From Lysobacter gummosus (GTDB taxonomy: Bacteria > Pseudomonadota > Gammaproteobacteria > Xanthomonadales > Xanthomonadaceae), in the NCBI RefSeq assembly GCF_001442805.1, contig NZ_CP011131.1:372001-436000 (forward strand): a stretch of 64,000 nucleotides of DNA, in the 5' to 3' direction. Both the position numbers and the translations under genes were made by a program. The notes beneath the pieces were generated by a model, which saw only the letters and a program-made list of their open reading frames with translations, was not told the DNA's origin and searched no databases. This document shows, piece by piece, positions 1-8,890 of the stretch (position 1 is the stretch's first letter; every line of letters begins with the position of its first letter).

Positions 1-140
1 AGTTTCTGCATCGCCGGCATCGCCGCCGCCAGGGTCGGCTGGTACGACGCCGGCCACTGCGCCAGGCTGCGCTGCTGGTCGGTAATGATCAGCAGCAGGT
101 TGGGCCGGTTACCGTCGGCGAACAGATCGCTCAGGGCCAT
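1..140 (-). CDS. Sulfatase-family protein, N-terminal fragment
   Basis: The gene runs off the left edge; only the first 46 or so residues are visible. After a short leader the protein reads RPNLLLIITDQQR, which is the opening beta strand and first metal-binding aspartate of arylsulfatases and other alkaline-phosphatase-superfamily enzymes. Known members hydrolyse sulfate esters with a formylglycine made from a Cys or Ser in a C-x-P-x-R motif; that part lies outside the window, so activity cannot be judged. ATG at 138-140 is the only obvious start. No signal peptide is visible, so a cytoplasmic enzyme is likely. It is divergent from the next gene. Confidence 0.75.
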   Translation of the reverse strand, partial: MALSDLFADGNRPNLLLIITDQQRSLAQWPASYQPTLAAAMPAMQK

Positions 141-261
141 GACGTCGCTCCGTGGGAATGCAGGTACGAACGCGAAACGGGCGATGCGGAGGACTGCGAT
201 CGCATCGCGTCGGCGCCGGGCTTGAGGCAATATGTGCACTTCGTCACGACAAGGATCTGTC

Positions 262-996
262 ATGCGCCGCCAGGCCGCGTTCGCCCTCACCCTCGCCCTG
301 AGCCTGTCGCCGCTGGCGGCCCCGGCGATGACCTTCATGGATGTCCAGGTGACCTGCCCGATCGACGGCAAGCCCTTCCCCGCGCGGGTGATGGGTTCGG
401 GCACCTCCTTCGGCATGTACTTCGACCGCCAGCGTTTCGGCGCGATCGCCTCGCCGGCGCCGTTGCCGGCGTGTCCGGGCAGCGGCTTCATCGTCGATGA
501 CGACACGCGCAAGTACAGCCAGGAGGAACTGACCCGGCTGCGCGCGTTCGTCGAATCGGCCGACTACCGCGGCTGGGTCGCCAACGACACGCCGTATTAC
601 CGCCTGGCCAAGCAGAAGGCGTTCCTGGGCGAGTCCGAGGATGAGATCGCCGGCGTGGTGCTGACCGCGACCTGGGAAGCCGGCCCACGCTATGCGCGCT
701 ATGCCGCCGAAGCATTGGCGTTATGGCAGCGCCGCGCCCTGCGCGATGCCGGCCGCGAGGGCGCCTACGCCGCGCGCATGCTGGTCGGCGAACTGCAGCG
801 CCGGCTCGGCCGTTTCGACGAAGCCCGGGCCACCTTCGACGGCTTGCGCGCCGATCGCGCGTTTCCCGGCAAGCAGGAGGATGCGGAAACCGCGGCGTAT
901 ATGCGCAAGGTGGTCGATGCGCAGTTGCAGTTGATCCGGGCGCGCAGCACGGCGCATGCGCGTCTGGATGAGGATGGCGAGATCGTGGATTTCTGA
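262..996 (+). CDS. Secreted protein of unknown function
   Basis: A 244-residue protein starting at ATG 262; an upstream in-frame ATG at 232 would spoil the signal peptide. Residues 1-22 form a clean Sec signal (hydrophobic ALTLALSLSPLAAPAMT). The mature start has a VTCPIDGKPF segment followed by several aromatic residues, reminiscent of zinc-ribbon-like starts in DUF2225-type proteins, although only one Cys pair (CP...ACPG) is present. The C-terminal half is alpha-helical with alternating Ala/Leu/Arg, resembling TPR-like repeats. I do not recognise a function. It stands alone between divergent and convergent neighbours. Confidence 0.7.
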   Translation: MRRQAAFALTLALSLSPLAAPAMTFMDVQVTCPIDGKPFPARVMGSGTSFGMYFDRQRFGAIASPAPLPACPGSGFIVDDDTRKYSQEELTRLRAFVESADYRGWVANDTPYYRLAKQKAFLGESEDEIAGVVLTATWEAGPRYARYAAEALALWQRRALRDAGREGAYAARMLVGELQRRLGRFDEARATFDGLRADRAFPGKQEDAETAAYMRKVVDAQLQLIRARSTAHARLDEDGEIVDF

Positions 997-1025
997 GCCT
1001 GTCGAAGGCTCCGGAATAACAGGGT

Positions 1026-1062
1026 CGTCATTCCCGCGGCGCCCGCGTTCGCGGGAATGACG
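1026..1062. repeat. Dispersed palindrome, ATTCCCGC family
   Basis: Inverted repeat with arms CGTCATTCCCGC and GCGGGAATGACG around a 13-bp loop, between a plus-strand and a minus-strand gene. The same arms recur at 29128-29155 and, in several copies, at 55785-55951. This is the widespread proteobacterial REP-like motif. Here it could also act as a bidirectional transcription stop, although there is no T-run. Confidence 0.8.
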
Positions 1063-1142
1063 AGCAAGAACTCAGATGCCGAAACCCGATGCAAAGATCG
1101 TGAACGAGTTTTGAGGCTCTGCGTCAGCATTGCCCCCGCGAG

Positions 1143-2063
1143 TCAGGCCAAGCTGTGCGCCGGCTGGCGTCGCGGTTCGTGCGCAATCGCTTCCGGCGAG
1201 GTTTGCAGCGGCGCGTGACCCTCGATCGTCCGCAGCCCACCGGCGATGGCGCGACTACGGTACGGATCGTCCGGATGAAATTCCCCGCGCAGCCGCTGCC
1301 GCAGCAGCCGCACCGCGCGCACGTCGTCGAGTTCGGCGATCTTGCCGGCGTTGCGCAGCGGCGCCACCTCGGCGCCGTTGCCGTTGAGCGAGAACCAGCA
1401 GCACTCGCGCTGATCGAAGACATAGGTCAGCGGATGTCCGCCGATCGTGTTCGGATCGGTTTGCGGATGACTGCCCAGCGCCGCCGCCGTGCGCATCGCG
1501 GCCAGGCCGGCGATGTAGGCGCTGCCCGCGACCACCCCCATGTTGCGATAGGCGTCGGCGGTGGTGTCCCAGCTGCGTTCCAGGCCGCGCAGGCCGTGAT
1601 CGAGCATGTGCGACCAGACCCGCGCGGCCTCGGGTTCTCCGGCCCTGGCGCGTGCGGCTTCGAGCAGTCGCCGCGGCGTCCACGCATCGGGATGGATGCC
1701 GGCCCGGTCGAAGGCGCGGTCGTGCGCCTGCTGGATATCGCGTGCCGGCAGATTCAAGGCGCGTTCGGGGCGGCCCGCGCGCCAGTGCGCGCGGCGCAGT
1801 TGCAGATCGCGGCCGATCAGATCGACGCTGAAGTTCTGCCAGTCGCGCTCGCTCAGGCAGCGGCCGCCGCCGCGTGCGCGCAGGTCCGCATGCAGGTTGG
1901 CGACTTTTCCCGCCGCGTTGTCGTTGCGCACCACGCCGAGCGCGAGCAGACCGTAGCCGTCGTTGCCGGGCTGCTGGGCGAGGAAGTTCCAATACAGTTC
2001 GAGATTGCCTTGCCGGACGTAGTGCCCGAGAACGGTCAGATCGCGCTCGTTCAATCCAATCAT
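1143..2063 (-). CDS. Conserved hypothetical, possible type IV effector relative
   Basis: A 306-residue soluble protein with no signal peptide or membrane segment. I chose ATG 2063 because GGAAGG sits 7 nt upstream; a second ATG lies at 2078. The N-terminal part (GNDGYGLLALGVVRNDN) and the following Arg/Glu-rich helical region resemble a family I associate with Xanthomonadaceae putative type IV secretion substrates, but no XVIPCD tail is visible at its C-terminus. The middle has a Gly/Ala-rich patch near residues 180-200. Function is unknown and the effector idea is inference from recalled similarity. Confidence 0.6.
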   Translation of the reverse strand: MIGLNERDLTVLGHYVRQGNLELYWNFLAQQPGNDGYGLLALGVVRNDNAAGKVANLHADLRARGGGRCLSERDWQNFSVDLIGRDLQLRRAHWRAGRPERALNLPARDIQQAHDRAFDRAGIHPDAWTPRRLLEAARARAGEPEAARVWSHMLDHGLRGLERSWDTTADAYRNMGVVAGSAYIAGLAAMRTAAALGSHPQTDPNTIGGHPLTYVFDQRECCWFSLNGNGAEVAPLRNAGKIAELDDVRAVRLLRQRLRGEFHPDDPYRSRAIAGGLRTIEGHAPLQTSPEAIAHEPRRQPAHSLA

Positions 2064-2522
2064 GCGTTCGCCTTCCATGGTGTTGCGTCGTTGCCGGGTG
2101 TCGCGTGAGTGCCGGTCCAGCCGGGCGCGAGTCCTGCGCGCGGGTGCGGTGCGGGTCGGTGTGCGGCGGCCGGCTCATGGTGGCACAGGCGGTCGTCGGA
2201 TCGGTCCGCTCAGCTGTGCGGTCCGTGTCTCGCGCGCTGACGCTCAAGGCAGCTCCGGCACGACCCGTCGCGATGAGCGACCGCCTTCGCCGCAACGCAC
2301 CGATCGACCCGATACCCGACCGCTACCGCGATCCACCGCATCGCACACCCCGCGTTCACAAAAACCGCGACGCCAATCTGTGACCCCCATCGTCCAGGTT
2401 CATCAAGCAGCCCGCCCGGCACGGTTGTTGCGCCTCCATTCGCAATGGTACGGTCGATTCGCTGCAAACCATACGCAAACGTATCCATTCGTGCGGGATA
2501 GTCCTTGGGAGGGGACGAACTC
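2064..2522. other. Divergent intergenic region
   Basis: About 460 bp between the hypothetical on the minus strand and the CocE-like hydrolase. It holds the promoters of both. A short hairpin ATACG-CAAA-CGTAT lies at about 2471-2484, some 40 bp before the hydrolase start, and could be an operator. I see no RNA gene or repeat-family member here. Confidence 0.4.
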
Positions 2523-4103
2523 ATGCGCAAGATCAGTTCGTGGTCGATGTCGTGTCTGTTGTTGTGCGTGGCCGCCGCTCCGGCGTTCGCGGGCGGATTC
2601 ACCGGCAGTTACCAGCGCATTCCCGGCTGGAACGGCGATGAAATGGGCGCCTTCGTGATGGTGCCCAAGGACCAGGGCGCCGGCCCGTTCCCGCTGCTGG
2701 TGATGCCGGCCAGCTGGGGCGCGCCGAATCTGGAATACGTCGGCCGCGGCGCCGCGCTCGCCGGCAAGGGCTATGTGGTCGTCAGTTACACCTCGCGCGG
2801 GTTCTACGACTCGGCCGGGCAGATCGACATCGCCGGGCCGGGCACGGTCGAGGACGTCAGCTCGGTGATCGACTGGGCGTTGGCGCATACGCCGTCGGAC
2901 CCGGGCAAGATCGGCGCCAGCGGCATTTCCTACGGCGCCGGCATCAGCCTGCTGGCGGCCGAGCGCGATCCGCGCATCAAGGCGGTCGCCGCGCTCAGCG
3001 GCTGGGCCGATCTGGAGGCCTCGCTGTACGCCAATCGCACCGTCAGCCAACAGGGCACGGCTCTGCTGGTGGTGGCCGGCGCGCTCACCGGGCGCCCGGG
3101 GCCGGAACTGGCCGCCGCGACCGCGCGTATCGCCCGCGGCGACTTCGACGGCGCCGTCGCCGGCCTGTTGCCGGTCGTGCCGCAACGCAGCCCGGCCACC
3201 GAGGCCGCCGCGCTCAACCGCAACGGCACCGCGGTGCTGCTGGCCAACGCCTTCAACGACAGCCTGTTTCCGCCGGGCCAGTACATCGATTTCTACAACG
3301 GCCTCAGCGGTCCCAAGCAACTGCTTTTCAGCCATGGCGATCACGCCACGGTCGAAGCGCCGGGCGCGCTGGGCCTGCCCAACGAGATCTACGACGCGGC
3401 CGGACGCTGGTTCGATCGTTACCTCAAGGGCGCGGCCAACGGCGTGGAACGCGAACCGGCGGTGCGGCTGAAATCGCAGGACGGCGACTGGCGCGGCTAC
3501 GCCGACTGGAACGCGGTCCAGCGCGGCGCGACGGTGTTCGCGTTGAGCCGGCCCAGCGGCCTGCTGGCGCCGACCGGCGACCTGCAAAGCGCGCCGAGCA
3601 CCGGCTGGAACCACACCATCCTGACCGGCCTGCCGACCCTGGCCGATTCCGGCCTGGCCTTCATCAGCGGCTTCCTGCAATCGGTGCAGGTCGCGCCGCA
3701 GGCATCGATTCCGCTGGTCGCGCGCGCCGGTGCCGGTGTCTGGCAGACGCCGATCTACTGGACCGGCAAACAGCTCAGCGGCATGCCGCAGCTGCACGTC
3801 ACGGTCACCCCGAGCCAGAGCGAGGTCACCTTGTTTGCGTATCTGTACAGCGTGGACCTGCTCGGCAACGGCTCGCTGCTGAGCCACAAACCGTACTCGC
3901 TGCGCGGCGCCCGCCCCGGCGTCGCCCAGAGTGTGGACCTGCGCCTGGAAGCGACCAGCTGGGACATTCCGGCCGGACGCCGATTGGTGCTGGTGGTCGA
4001 TACCACCGATCCGCGTTACACCAGCGCCAGCACGATCGGCGGCACGGTGAGCTTCAGCTCGCCGGCGTCGAATCCCTCGACGTTGACGGTGCCGTTGCAC
4101 TGA
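2523..4103 (+). CDS. Secreted CocE/NonD-type alpha/beta hydrolase
   Basis: A 526-residue exported serine hydrolase of the CocE / X-Pro dipeptidyl-peptidase (S15) type. ATG 2523 follows a strong GGGAGGGG ribosome site and starts a signal peptide ending near AFA at residue 23. The nucleophile is Ser136 in G-I-S-Y-G. The acid is probably Asp246 (NAFNDSLFPP) and the base His271 or His274 (SHGDHA). The C-terminal third (from about residue 355) is rich in beta strands and matches the jelly-roll domain of CocE/S15 enzymes. Substrate is not predictable: ester, amide or N-terminal dipeptide. It is monocistronic, with a strong terminator 27 bp downstream. Confidence 0.85.
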   Translation: MRKISSWSMSCLLLCVAAAPAFAGGFTGSYQRIPGWNGDEMGAFVMVPKDQGAGPFPLLVMPASWGAPNLEYVGRGAALAGKGYVVVSYTSRGFYDSAGQIDIAGPGTVEDVSSVIDWALAHTPSDPGKIGASGISYGAGISLLAAERDPRIKAVAALSGWADLEASLYANRTVSQQGTALLVVAGALTGRPGPELAAATARIARGDFDGAVAGLLPVVPQRSPATEAAALNRNGTAVLLANAFNDSLFPPGQYIDFYNGLSGPKQLLFSHGDHATVEAPGALGLPNEIYDAAGRWFDRYLKGAANGVEREPAVRLKSQDGDWRGYADWNAVQRGATVFALSRPSGLLAPTGDLQSAPSTGWNHTILTGLPTLADSGLAFISGFLQSVQVAPQASIPLVARAGAGVWQTPIYWTGKQLSGMPQLHVTVTPSQSEVTLFAYLYSVDLLGNGSLLSHKPYSLRGARPGVAQSVDLRLEATSWDIPAGRRLVLVVDTTDPRYTSASTIGGTVSFSSPASNPSTLTVPLH

Positions 4104-4129
4104 TCGAGCTATCGCTTTGAACGCATGCG

Positions 4130-4161
4130 ACGACGGCGCCCCGGGGCGCCGTCGTTGTTTT
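4130..4161 (+). terminator. Rho-independent terminator of the CocE-like gene
   Basis: Perfect 13-bp inverted repeat (ACGACGGCGCCCC and its complement, 4130-4155) followed by TGTTTT. Confidence 0.85.
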
Positions 4162-4334
4162 GGCTAGCTATTGCGCACGATCGCACAAGCGATACGATGG
4201 CCGCGGGGAAAACGGTAGCGCTGCGCGCGGATATTGAGTCCGCGCCGCGTCGTGGCCGCGACCCCGCGCAGCCACGGACGCTGCGTCGGGCAGGGGGTCC
4301 GGGCCGGCCGTGGTCACTCGCGACAGGAGACGCG

Positions 4335-4901
4335 ATGACGACGTTCAACCCTTATGAAGCTCCGCAAAGCGCGTTCGTCGCTTCCACTGTCGAAGCCGAC
4401 GATCTGTCCGGCCCGTGGCGCGACGGCAAAGACCTTGTGACGCGCAAGAATTCGCAATTGCCGGATCGTTGCGTCAAGTGCAACGCGGCCGCGCGCACGC
4501 CGCTGAAATCCAAGCGCTATTACTGGCACAACAGCGCCTGGTATCTGCTGATCCCGGTCAACATGTTCGTCTACATCGTCGCGGTGTTGATCGTGCGCAA
4601 GAACGCCCGCCTGGGGCTCGGCTTGTGCGTGCAACACGCGCGGCGGCGCTCGCGGATGATCGCCGCTTCGCTGACCTGCCTGGGTGTCAGCGCGGCGCTG
4701 TTCGTCTACGCCCTGGGCAACGAGGCCGCGGCGCCGCTGTATCTCCCGAGCGGACTGCTGTTGTTGGCGGCGATGGTGATCGGCGTCGTCGGCGTGCGCA
4801 TCGTGCATCCCAAGCGGATCTGCGAACGTTATGCGCGTTTCAGCGGTTGCGGCAGCGCGTTTCTCGACAGCTTGCCGAGGTTTCGCGGCGTCGAGACCTG
4901 A
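4335..4901 (+). CDS. Small membrane protein with two to four TM helices
   Basis: A 188-residue protein starting at ATG 4335, just after ACAGGAGACGCG. It opens with NPYEAPQSAF, an N-terminal signature (NPYxAP) seen in many small uncharacterised membrane proteins of this family. A CVKC pair at about residues 51-54 suggests a zinc-binding knuckle on the cytoplasmic side. Hydrophobic stretches at about residues 72-92, 112-132 and 137-158 form the membrane core. Function unknown. The frame is open further upstream, but those residues are Arg/Pro-rich and unlike protein. Confidence 0.65.
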   Translation: MTTFNPYEAPQSAFVASTVEADDLSGPWRDGKDLVTRKNSQLPDRCVKCNAAARTPLKSKRYYWHNSAWYLLIPVNMFVYIVAVLIVRKNARLGLGLCVQHARRRSRMIAASLTCLGVSAALFVYALGNEAAAPLYLPSGLLLLAAMVIGVVGVRIVHPKRICERYARFSGCGSAFLDSLPRFRGVET

Positions 4902-4943
4902 GTCGCCGGCGCGACGCTGCGCCGTTTGCGGGCGCCGATAGCG

Positions 4944-4968
4944 GACGGCCGCCTCAAGGGCGGCCGTC
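4944..4968. terminator. Hairpin between convergent genes
   Basis: A 10-bp stem GACGGCCGCC / GGCGGCCGTC with a 5-nt loop, between the convergent membrane-protein gene and hemY. There is no T-run on either side, so factor-independent termination is uncertain. Confidence 0.4.
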
Positions 4969-4991
4969 ATCGCGCAAGCGGGGGACGCGGC

Positions 4992-6242
4992 TCAACCGCG
5001 CAAGCGCGGCATCCCGAATTCGTCGCGCTCTTCCGTCACCGCTTCGTCGAACAGCTTCTGCCGCAGATCGCGGCCCGGCAGTTCGGTGGTCGCTTCGCCG
5101 CGCGCGGCGCGCAGGGCGTTGAGGTAGCTCAGGCGGGCGCGGCTTTCGTCGCCGACCTGGGCGAAGCCGTGGCCGAGTTCTTCCCAGGCTTCGCTATTGG
5201 CGCCTTGGGCCAGCGCGCGGTGCAGATAGGCTTCGGCCTGCGGCCACTGGCCTTGCGCGCGGGCGATGCGCGCCAGGCTCAGCAACAGGCCGGGGCTGCC
5301 CGAATGAGTCGCCAGCCAACGTTCGGCCTGGGCGCGGCGCGCGTCGAGGCGGCCGATCGGCAGACGGCCGTACAACGAGGCCAGCGATTCGTCCCAGCGC
5401 GCGTCCAGGGCCTGTTCCAGGCTCTTGGCCGCGGCCTCTTCCCAGCGCAGCGCGGCGGCGCGTTCGGCGTAGGCGGCGACCGCGGCCGGATCGGTCTTCA
5501 ACGGCTTGGGCAGGCGTTCCCAATGATCGGCCAGCACGTTGGCGTCGGCGGCTTCGCGCAGGGCGGCTTCGGCCCAGGCGGCTTCGAGCCGGCTCAATTG
5601 ATCGGCCGGCCATGCGTTTTGCTGGCGCAGCGAACCGAGCAGGCCATAGGCCTCGCCGGCGCGGCCGAGCGCGGCCAGGGCCTGCGCGCGCAGCGCCAGT
5701 CCGCGCGGCGGCAGCGGTTGTGCGTTGGGCGCATCGAGCGCGGCCAACGCATCGGCGGGACGTTGTTCCGACAGCGCCAGCTCGGCGACGGTCAATGCGC
5801 GCGCGACCGGGTGATCGTCGGCCAGTGCATCCAGATGCTGCGATTGCGCGGCGGCATCGCCGCGCGCGGCGGCGGCGCGGGCGGCGCCGATACCGGCGAT
5901 CGCGGCCACGTCGCGATTGCGCGCGGCCAGCGCCAGCGATTTCTCGGCGCGGCTCCAATGGCCCTGGTGCAGCGCGTCCAGGCCGTCGATCAAGCGCGCG
6001 CGCGCCTGCTTCTTGCGGCGCCGGCGCATCGCCACGAACGGCAGGCTCAGCACCTTCCACACCAGCCACAACGCCAGCAGGCCGCCGATCAGCATCAGCA
6101 GCGCCTTGGGCACGTTGGTCAGATAGTTGACGCCGCCGTAGGTCACCACGACCTTGCCCGGGTCCTGCACCAGCAGCTGCGCCGCCAGCGCGCCGACCAG
6201 CGCGAGCACGATCCAGAACAACAGATTGCGGAACAGATTCAT
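4992..6242 (-). CDS. hemY: HemY, TPR protein of the heme-synthesis block
   Basis: A 416-residue inner-membrane protein. Two transmembrane helices occupy about residues 5-25 and 43-65, followed by an Arg/Lys-rich turn (MRRRRKKQ) and a long Ala-rich helical region with tetratricopeptide-like repeats. This is the layout of the HemY N-terminal family found after hemX in gammaproteobacteria (not the oxidase also called HemY in Bacillus). Its molecular role in late heme synthesis is still debated. It is the last gene of the hemD-hemX-hemY block, 46 bp after hemX. Confidence 0.93.
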   Translation of the reverse strand: MNLFRNLLFWIVLALVGALAAQLLVQDPGKVVVTYGGVNYLTNVPKALLMLIGGLLALWLVWKVLSLPFVAMRRRRKKQARARLIDGLDALHQGHWSRAEKSLALAARNRDVAAIAGIGAARAAAARGDAAAQSQHLDALADDHPVARALTVAELALSEQRPADALAALDAPNAQPLPPRGLALRAQALAALGRAGEAYGLLGSLRQQNAWPADQLSRLEAAWAEAALREAADANVLADHWERLPKPLKTDPAAVAAYAERAAALRWEEAAAKSLEQALDARWDESLASLYGRLPIGRLDARRAQAERWLATHSGSPGLLLSLARIARAQGQWPQAEAYLHRALAQGANSEAWEELGHGFAQVGDESRARLSYLNALRAARGEATTELPGRDLRQKLFDEAVTEERDEFGMPRLRG

Positions 6243-6288
6243 CGCGGCGACTCCTTAGGCCCGATCAGCGCGCAGGGGGATGGCCCGA

Positions 6289-7287
6289 TCAATGGGCCGT
6301 GCGCAGCTGACGCAGCTGCTGCAGTGTGGTGCCGAGGGTCGGAACCGAGAGTGAAAGCGGCAGCGCGGCCAACTCGCGCAGCGCGGCGAGCTGGCGCTGC
6401 TGCGCCGGCGACGGCGCCGACAGGCGCTGCACCCAGCGCTCGGCGCGCTTGAGCGCGACGCGGTAACCGGCGACGTCGCGGCGTTCGGCGGCGGCGCGCG
6501 CCAGCGAGATTTCCAGTTGCAGCCCGGCCAGCGCGGCGGCGCGGTCGCTGGGATGAGAGGCGACGGTGCGATCGACCGGCTGGGTTTCGATCAGGCTGCC
6601 GAACGCGCGCTGCCACCACGGCGCCGGCGCCGGCGCGGCCTGTTTCGCGGTTTCCTCCGGCAGCGTCAGGGTCTGCGCGAGCGCGTCGAGCTTGGCCATC
6701 GCCTGCATGCGCGGTTCGATGCCCAGTTCCTTGAGCGCGGCGGTTTCCTGCAGCAGGGTCTGGCGCAGGCTCAGGTAAGCCGGATCGTCGATGCCGTCGA
6801 GCACGCCGCCGGCCAGCGCGTAGGCGCGGCGCGCGCCTTCCAGGTCGCCGGCGATCAGCAGGCGCTGCTGGCCCAGGGTCAGCAGCAGCTCGGTTTCGTC
6901 CAGGCGCATGGCCTGGGCGCCGTGGCGGTCGGGATCGGCGAGCTTGGACACGCTGTCCTCGATCAGCGCCGCGCGCTGGCCGATGCCGTGCAGCTCGTCG
7001 CGCAGCACGCGGTTGGTGCTGTCGGCCTGGACGATGCGGCGGTTCTGCGCCTCCTGGTTGGTGCGCAGGGTGTCCACGCGCTGGTCCAGCGCTTCCAGGC
7101 GCTGGTCGGCGTCGGCGGCGGCTTCGCGCTCGCGGATCTGGCGGTGCTGCCATTCGCGCCAGCCGTACCAGCCGCCGCCGCCGGCGATCAGCAGCACGAT
7201 CAACAGCCACAGCCAGGCGTTGGAGCCGCGGCGCGGGGCGGGGGAGGCGGACGGGGGAGTGGACACGGTATCGAATGGTTCGCTCAT
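6289..7287 (-). CDS. hemX: HemX, uroporphyrinogen-III methyltransferase-like membrane protein
   Basis: A 332-residue protein with a Pro/Ser-rich cytoplasmic N-terminus, one transmembrane helix at about residues 25-44 (WLWLLIVLLIAGGGGWYGW) and a long coiled-coil periplasmic domain. The position between hemD and hemY and the TM-plus-coil layout identify HemX. Despite the old methyltransferase name, there is no SAM-binding motif; a scaffold role is more likely. ATG at 7285-7287. Confidence 0.92.
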   Translation of the reverse strand: MSEPFDTVSTPPSASPAPRRGSNAWLWLLIVLLIAGGGGWYGWREWQHRQIREREAAADADQRLEALDQRVDTLRTNQEAQNRRIVQADSTNRVLRDELHGIGQRAALIEDSVSKLADPDRHGAQAMRLDETELLLTLGQQRLLIAGDLEGARRAYALAGGVLDGIDDPAYLSLRQTLLQETAALKELGIEPRMQAMAKLDALAQTLTLPEETAKQAAPAPAPWWQRAFGSLIETQPVDRTVASHPSDRAAALAGLQLEISLARAAAERRDVAGYRVALKRAERWVQRLSAPSPAQQRQLAALRELAALPLSLSVPTLGTTLQQLRQLRTAH

Positions 7288-7456
7288 GACCCGGTCATGC
7301 TACCGGATGCAGGCATCAAGACAGTCTTGACGCGGTCCCCTTTCGCGCATCGATCGTTGGCGCGCCGGGCCGCGCGCCGGCGCGGGTCGGCGGCGGATGC
7401 GCGCGTGGGCCCGATCGGGGCGGGCGATCGACCGGTTTCGGATCGAACCCGCCGGC

Positions 7457-8266
7457 TCATCCTCCCAGCGCGTCGCCATAGCCGGCCAGCAACTGCGCCG
7501 CGCCGGGACCGGCGGCGACGCCGATGTCGCTGAAGCCCATCTCGCGCGCCAGCCCGGCCAGGCGCGGGCTGGCCGCGCTCACGCGCACGCCGCGCAACCG
7601 TTCGAGCGCCGCCGCCGGCAATTGCGCCAGCACGCGCTGCAAGGCCTCGGCGCTGGACAAGGCCAGCACCGCGGGCGCGTCGAGCGCGATCAGCCGCGCG
7701 ACTTCGCCGAGCGCCAGCGTCGCCGGTTCGCGCACATAGATGTCGGCGCGCAACACGCGCGCGCCGCGCGCCTGCAACGCCGGCGCGAGCACGCCGCGTC
7801 CGCCGGGCGCGGTCAGCAGGCCGAGCGCTGCGCCATCGAAACGTTGCAGCTGCGGCAGCGCGAGCAGACCTTCGCTGTCCATGCGTTCGGGCGCGATCGC
7901 CTCGGCGATGCCGAACTCGCGCAAGGCCGCCGCGGTCGCGGCGCCGACCGCGTACCAGGCTTGTCCCGGCAACGGCAACGCGGGCCATGCATGCGCATGC
8001 GTATGCGCATGAGGATGTTGGTGTGCGAGCAGATCGCGCAAAGCGCGCACCGCGTTAGGACTGGTGACGACCACGTGCGGCGCCTGCAAGGCCGCGGCCA
8101 ATGCATCGCGCGCGTCCTGAGTGTTGCGCGTGCGGATCGACCAAGGCGACAAGGCAATCAATGCGCCGCCGTATTGCGAAACGATGTGGCGCAAGTCTTC
8201 GTGCTCGTCGCTAGGTCGCAACGAGATCACGTACCATCGCGGCGGTCGCAGCGGCTCGCGGCTCAT
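7457..8266 (-). CDS. hemD: Uroporphyrinogen-III synthase
   Basis: A 269-residue cytoplasmic enzyme that closes hydroxymethylbilane into uroporphyrinogen III. Recognisable features are WYVISLRPSDE at the start, VVTSPNAVRAL, a YAVGAATAAALREFG segment and the second lobe with LALSSAEAL near the end. The start is placed at MSREPL (8266); a longer frame begins at 8293. Unusual feature: a His/Ala run HPHAHTHAHA at about residues 83-92, encoded by an alternating gcatgc/cat repeat at 7987-8020, which looks like a microsatellite-type expansion in a surface loop. It is followed 169 bp later by hemX. Confidence 0.93.
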   Translation of the reverse strand: MSREPLRPPRWYVISLRPSDEHEDLRHIVSQYGGALIALSPWSIRTRNTQDARDALAAALQAPHVVVTSPNAVRALRDLLAHQHPHAHTHAHAWPALPLPGQAWYAVGAATAAALREFGIAEAIAPERMDSEGLLALPQLQRFDGAALGLLTAPGGRGVLAPALQARGARVLRADIYVREPATLALGEVARLIALDAPAVLALSSAEALQRVLAQLPAAALERLRGVRVSAASPRLAGLAREMGFSDIGVAAGPGAAQLLAGYGDALGG

Positions 8267-8383
8267 GCGATCAGCTTCGCACAGCGCCTGCATCGATGGC
8301 AGCTGCGAACGGTCGCGGTGTCATCCAGATTGCGTTACATGCCTTCGCCATCGAATTCCCCCACTGACAGTCAGCCGTTCCCG

Positions 8384-8842
8384 ATGAGTCCACACGACGC
8401 CCTGCAACGCCTCCATCAACATTACCAATCCATGCCGCCGGTGGCGGCGATGCAAGTCAGCATCGCCGGCTACGACGGCAAGCGCCTGCAACTGCATGCG
8501 CCGCTGTCGCACCACATCAACGACAAGGGCTGCGCCTTCGGCGGCAGTCTGGCCTCGATGATGACCCTGGCCTCCTGGGGGGTGATGTCGCTGGGGATCG
8601 AACAAGCCGACCTGCGCGCGGAGGTATTCGTCGCCGACAGCCAGATCCGCTACCTGGCGCCGCTGTTCGCCGATCTGGACGTGCACGCCGAGCTGGCGCC
8701 GGACGCCGACTGGCGCAGCTTCCTGACCACCCTGCGCGAACGCGGCCGCGCCCGCACTGCGTTGATCGCGCGCGCGTTGCTGCCCGAGGGCGGCGTCGCG
8801 ACCGAGTTCACGGCCCGCTACGTAGCCATCGCTAAGCCCTGA
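8384..8842 (+). CDS. YiiD C-terminal-type hotdog thioesterase
   Basis: A 152-residue protein of the YiiD_C putative thioesterase family. HINDKGCAFGGSLASM is the conserved hotdog helix segment, and the rest is beta strands ending in FTARYVAIAKP. Start ATG 8384 (MSPHDALQ) matches family length; an alternative ATG at 8339 adds 15 Pro/Ser-rich residues. The family is thought to act on acyl-CoA or acyl-ACP; substrate unknown. It is divergent from hemD and 48 bp upstream of a lipoprotein gene. Confidence 0.85.
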   Translation: MSPHDALQRLHQHYQSMPPVAAMQVSIAGYDGKRLQLHAPLSHHINDKGCAFGGSLASMMTLASWGVMSLGIEQADLRAEVFVADSQIRYLAPLFADLDVHAELAPDADWRSFLTTLRERGRARTALIARALLPEGGVATEFTARYVAIAKP

Positions 8843-8890
8843 CGCGGCAGGTACGATGCACGCCGAACGTTCCCTCCGCCGGAGTCCGCG

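Noticed and set aside
4926..6452. A 508-codon plus-strand frame over hemY
   Set aside because: Gln/Arg/Ala-rich shadow; hemY on the minus strand fits length, topology and operon order.
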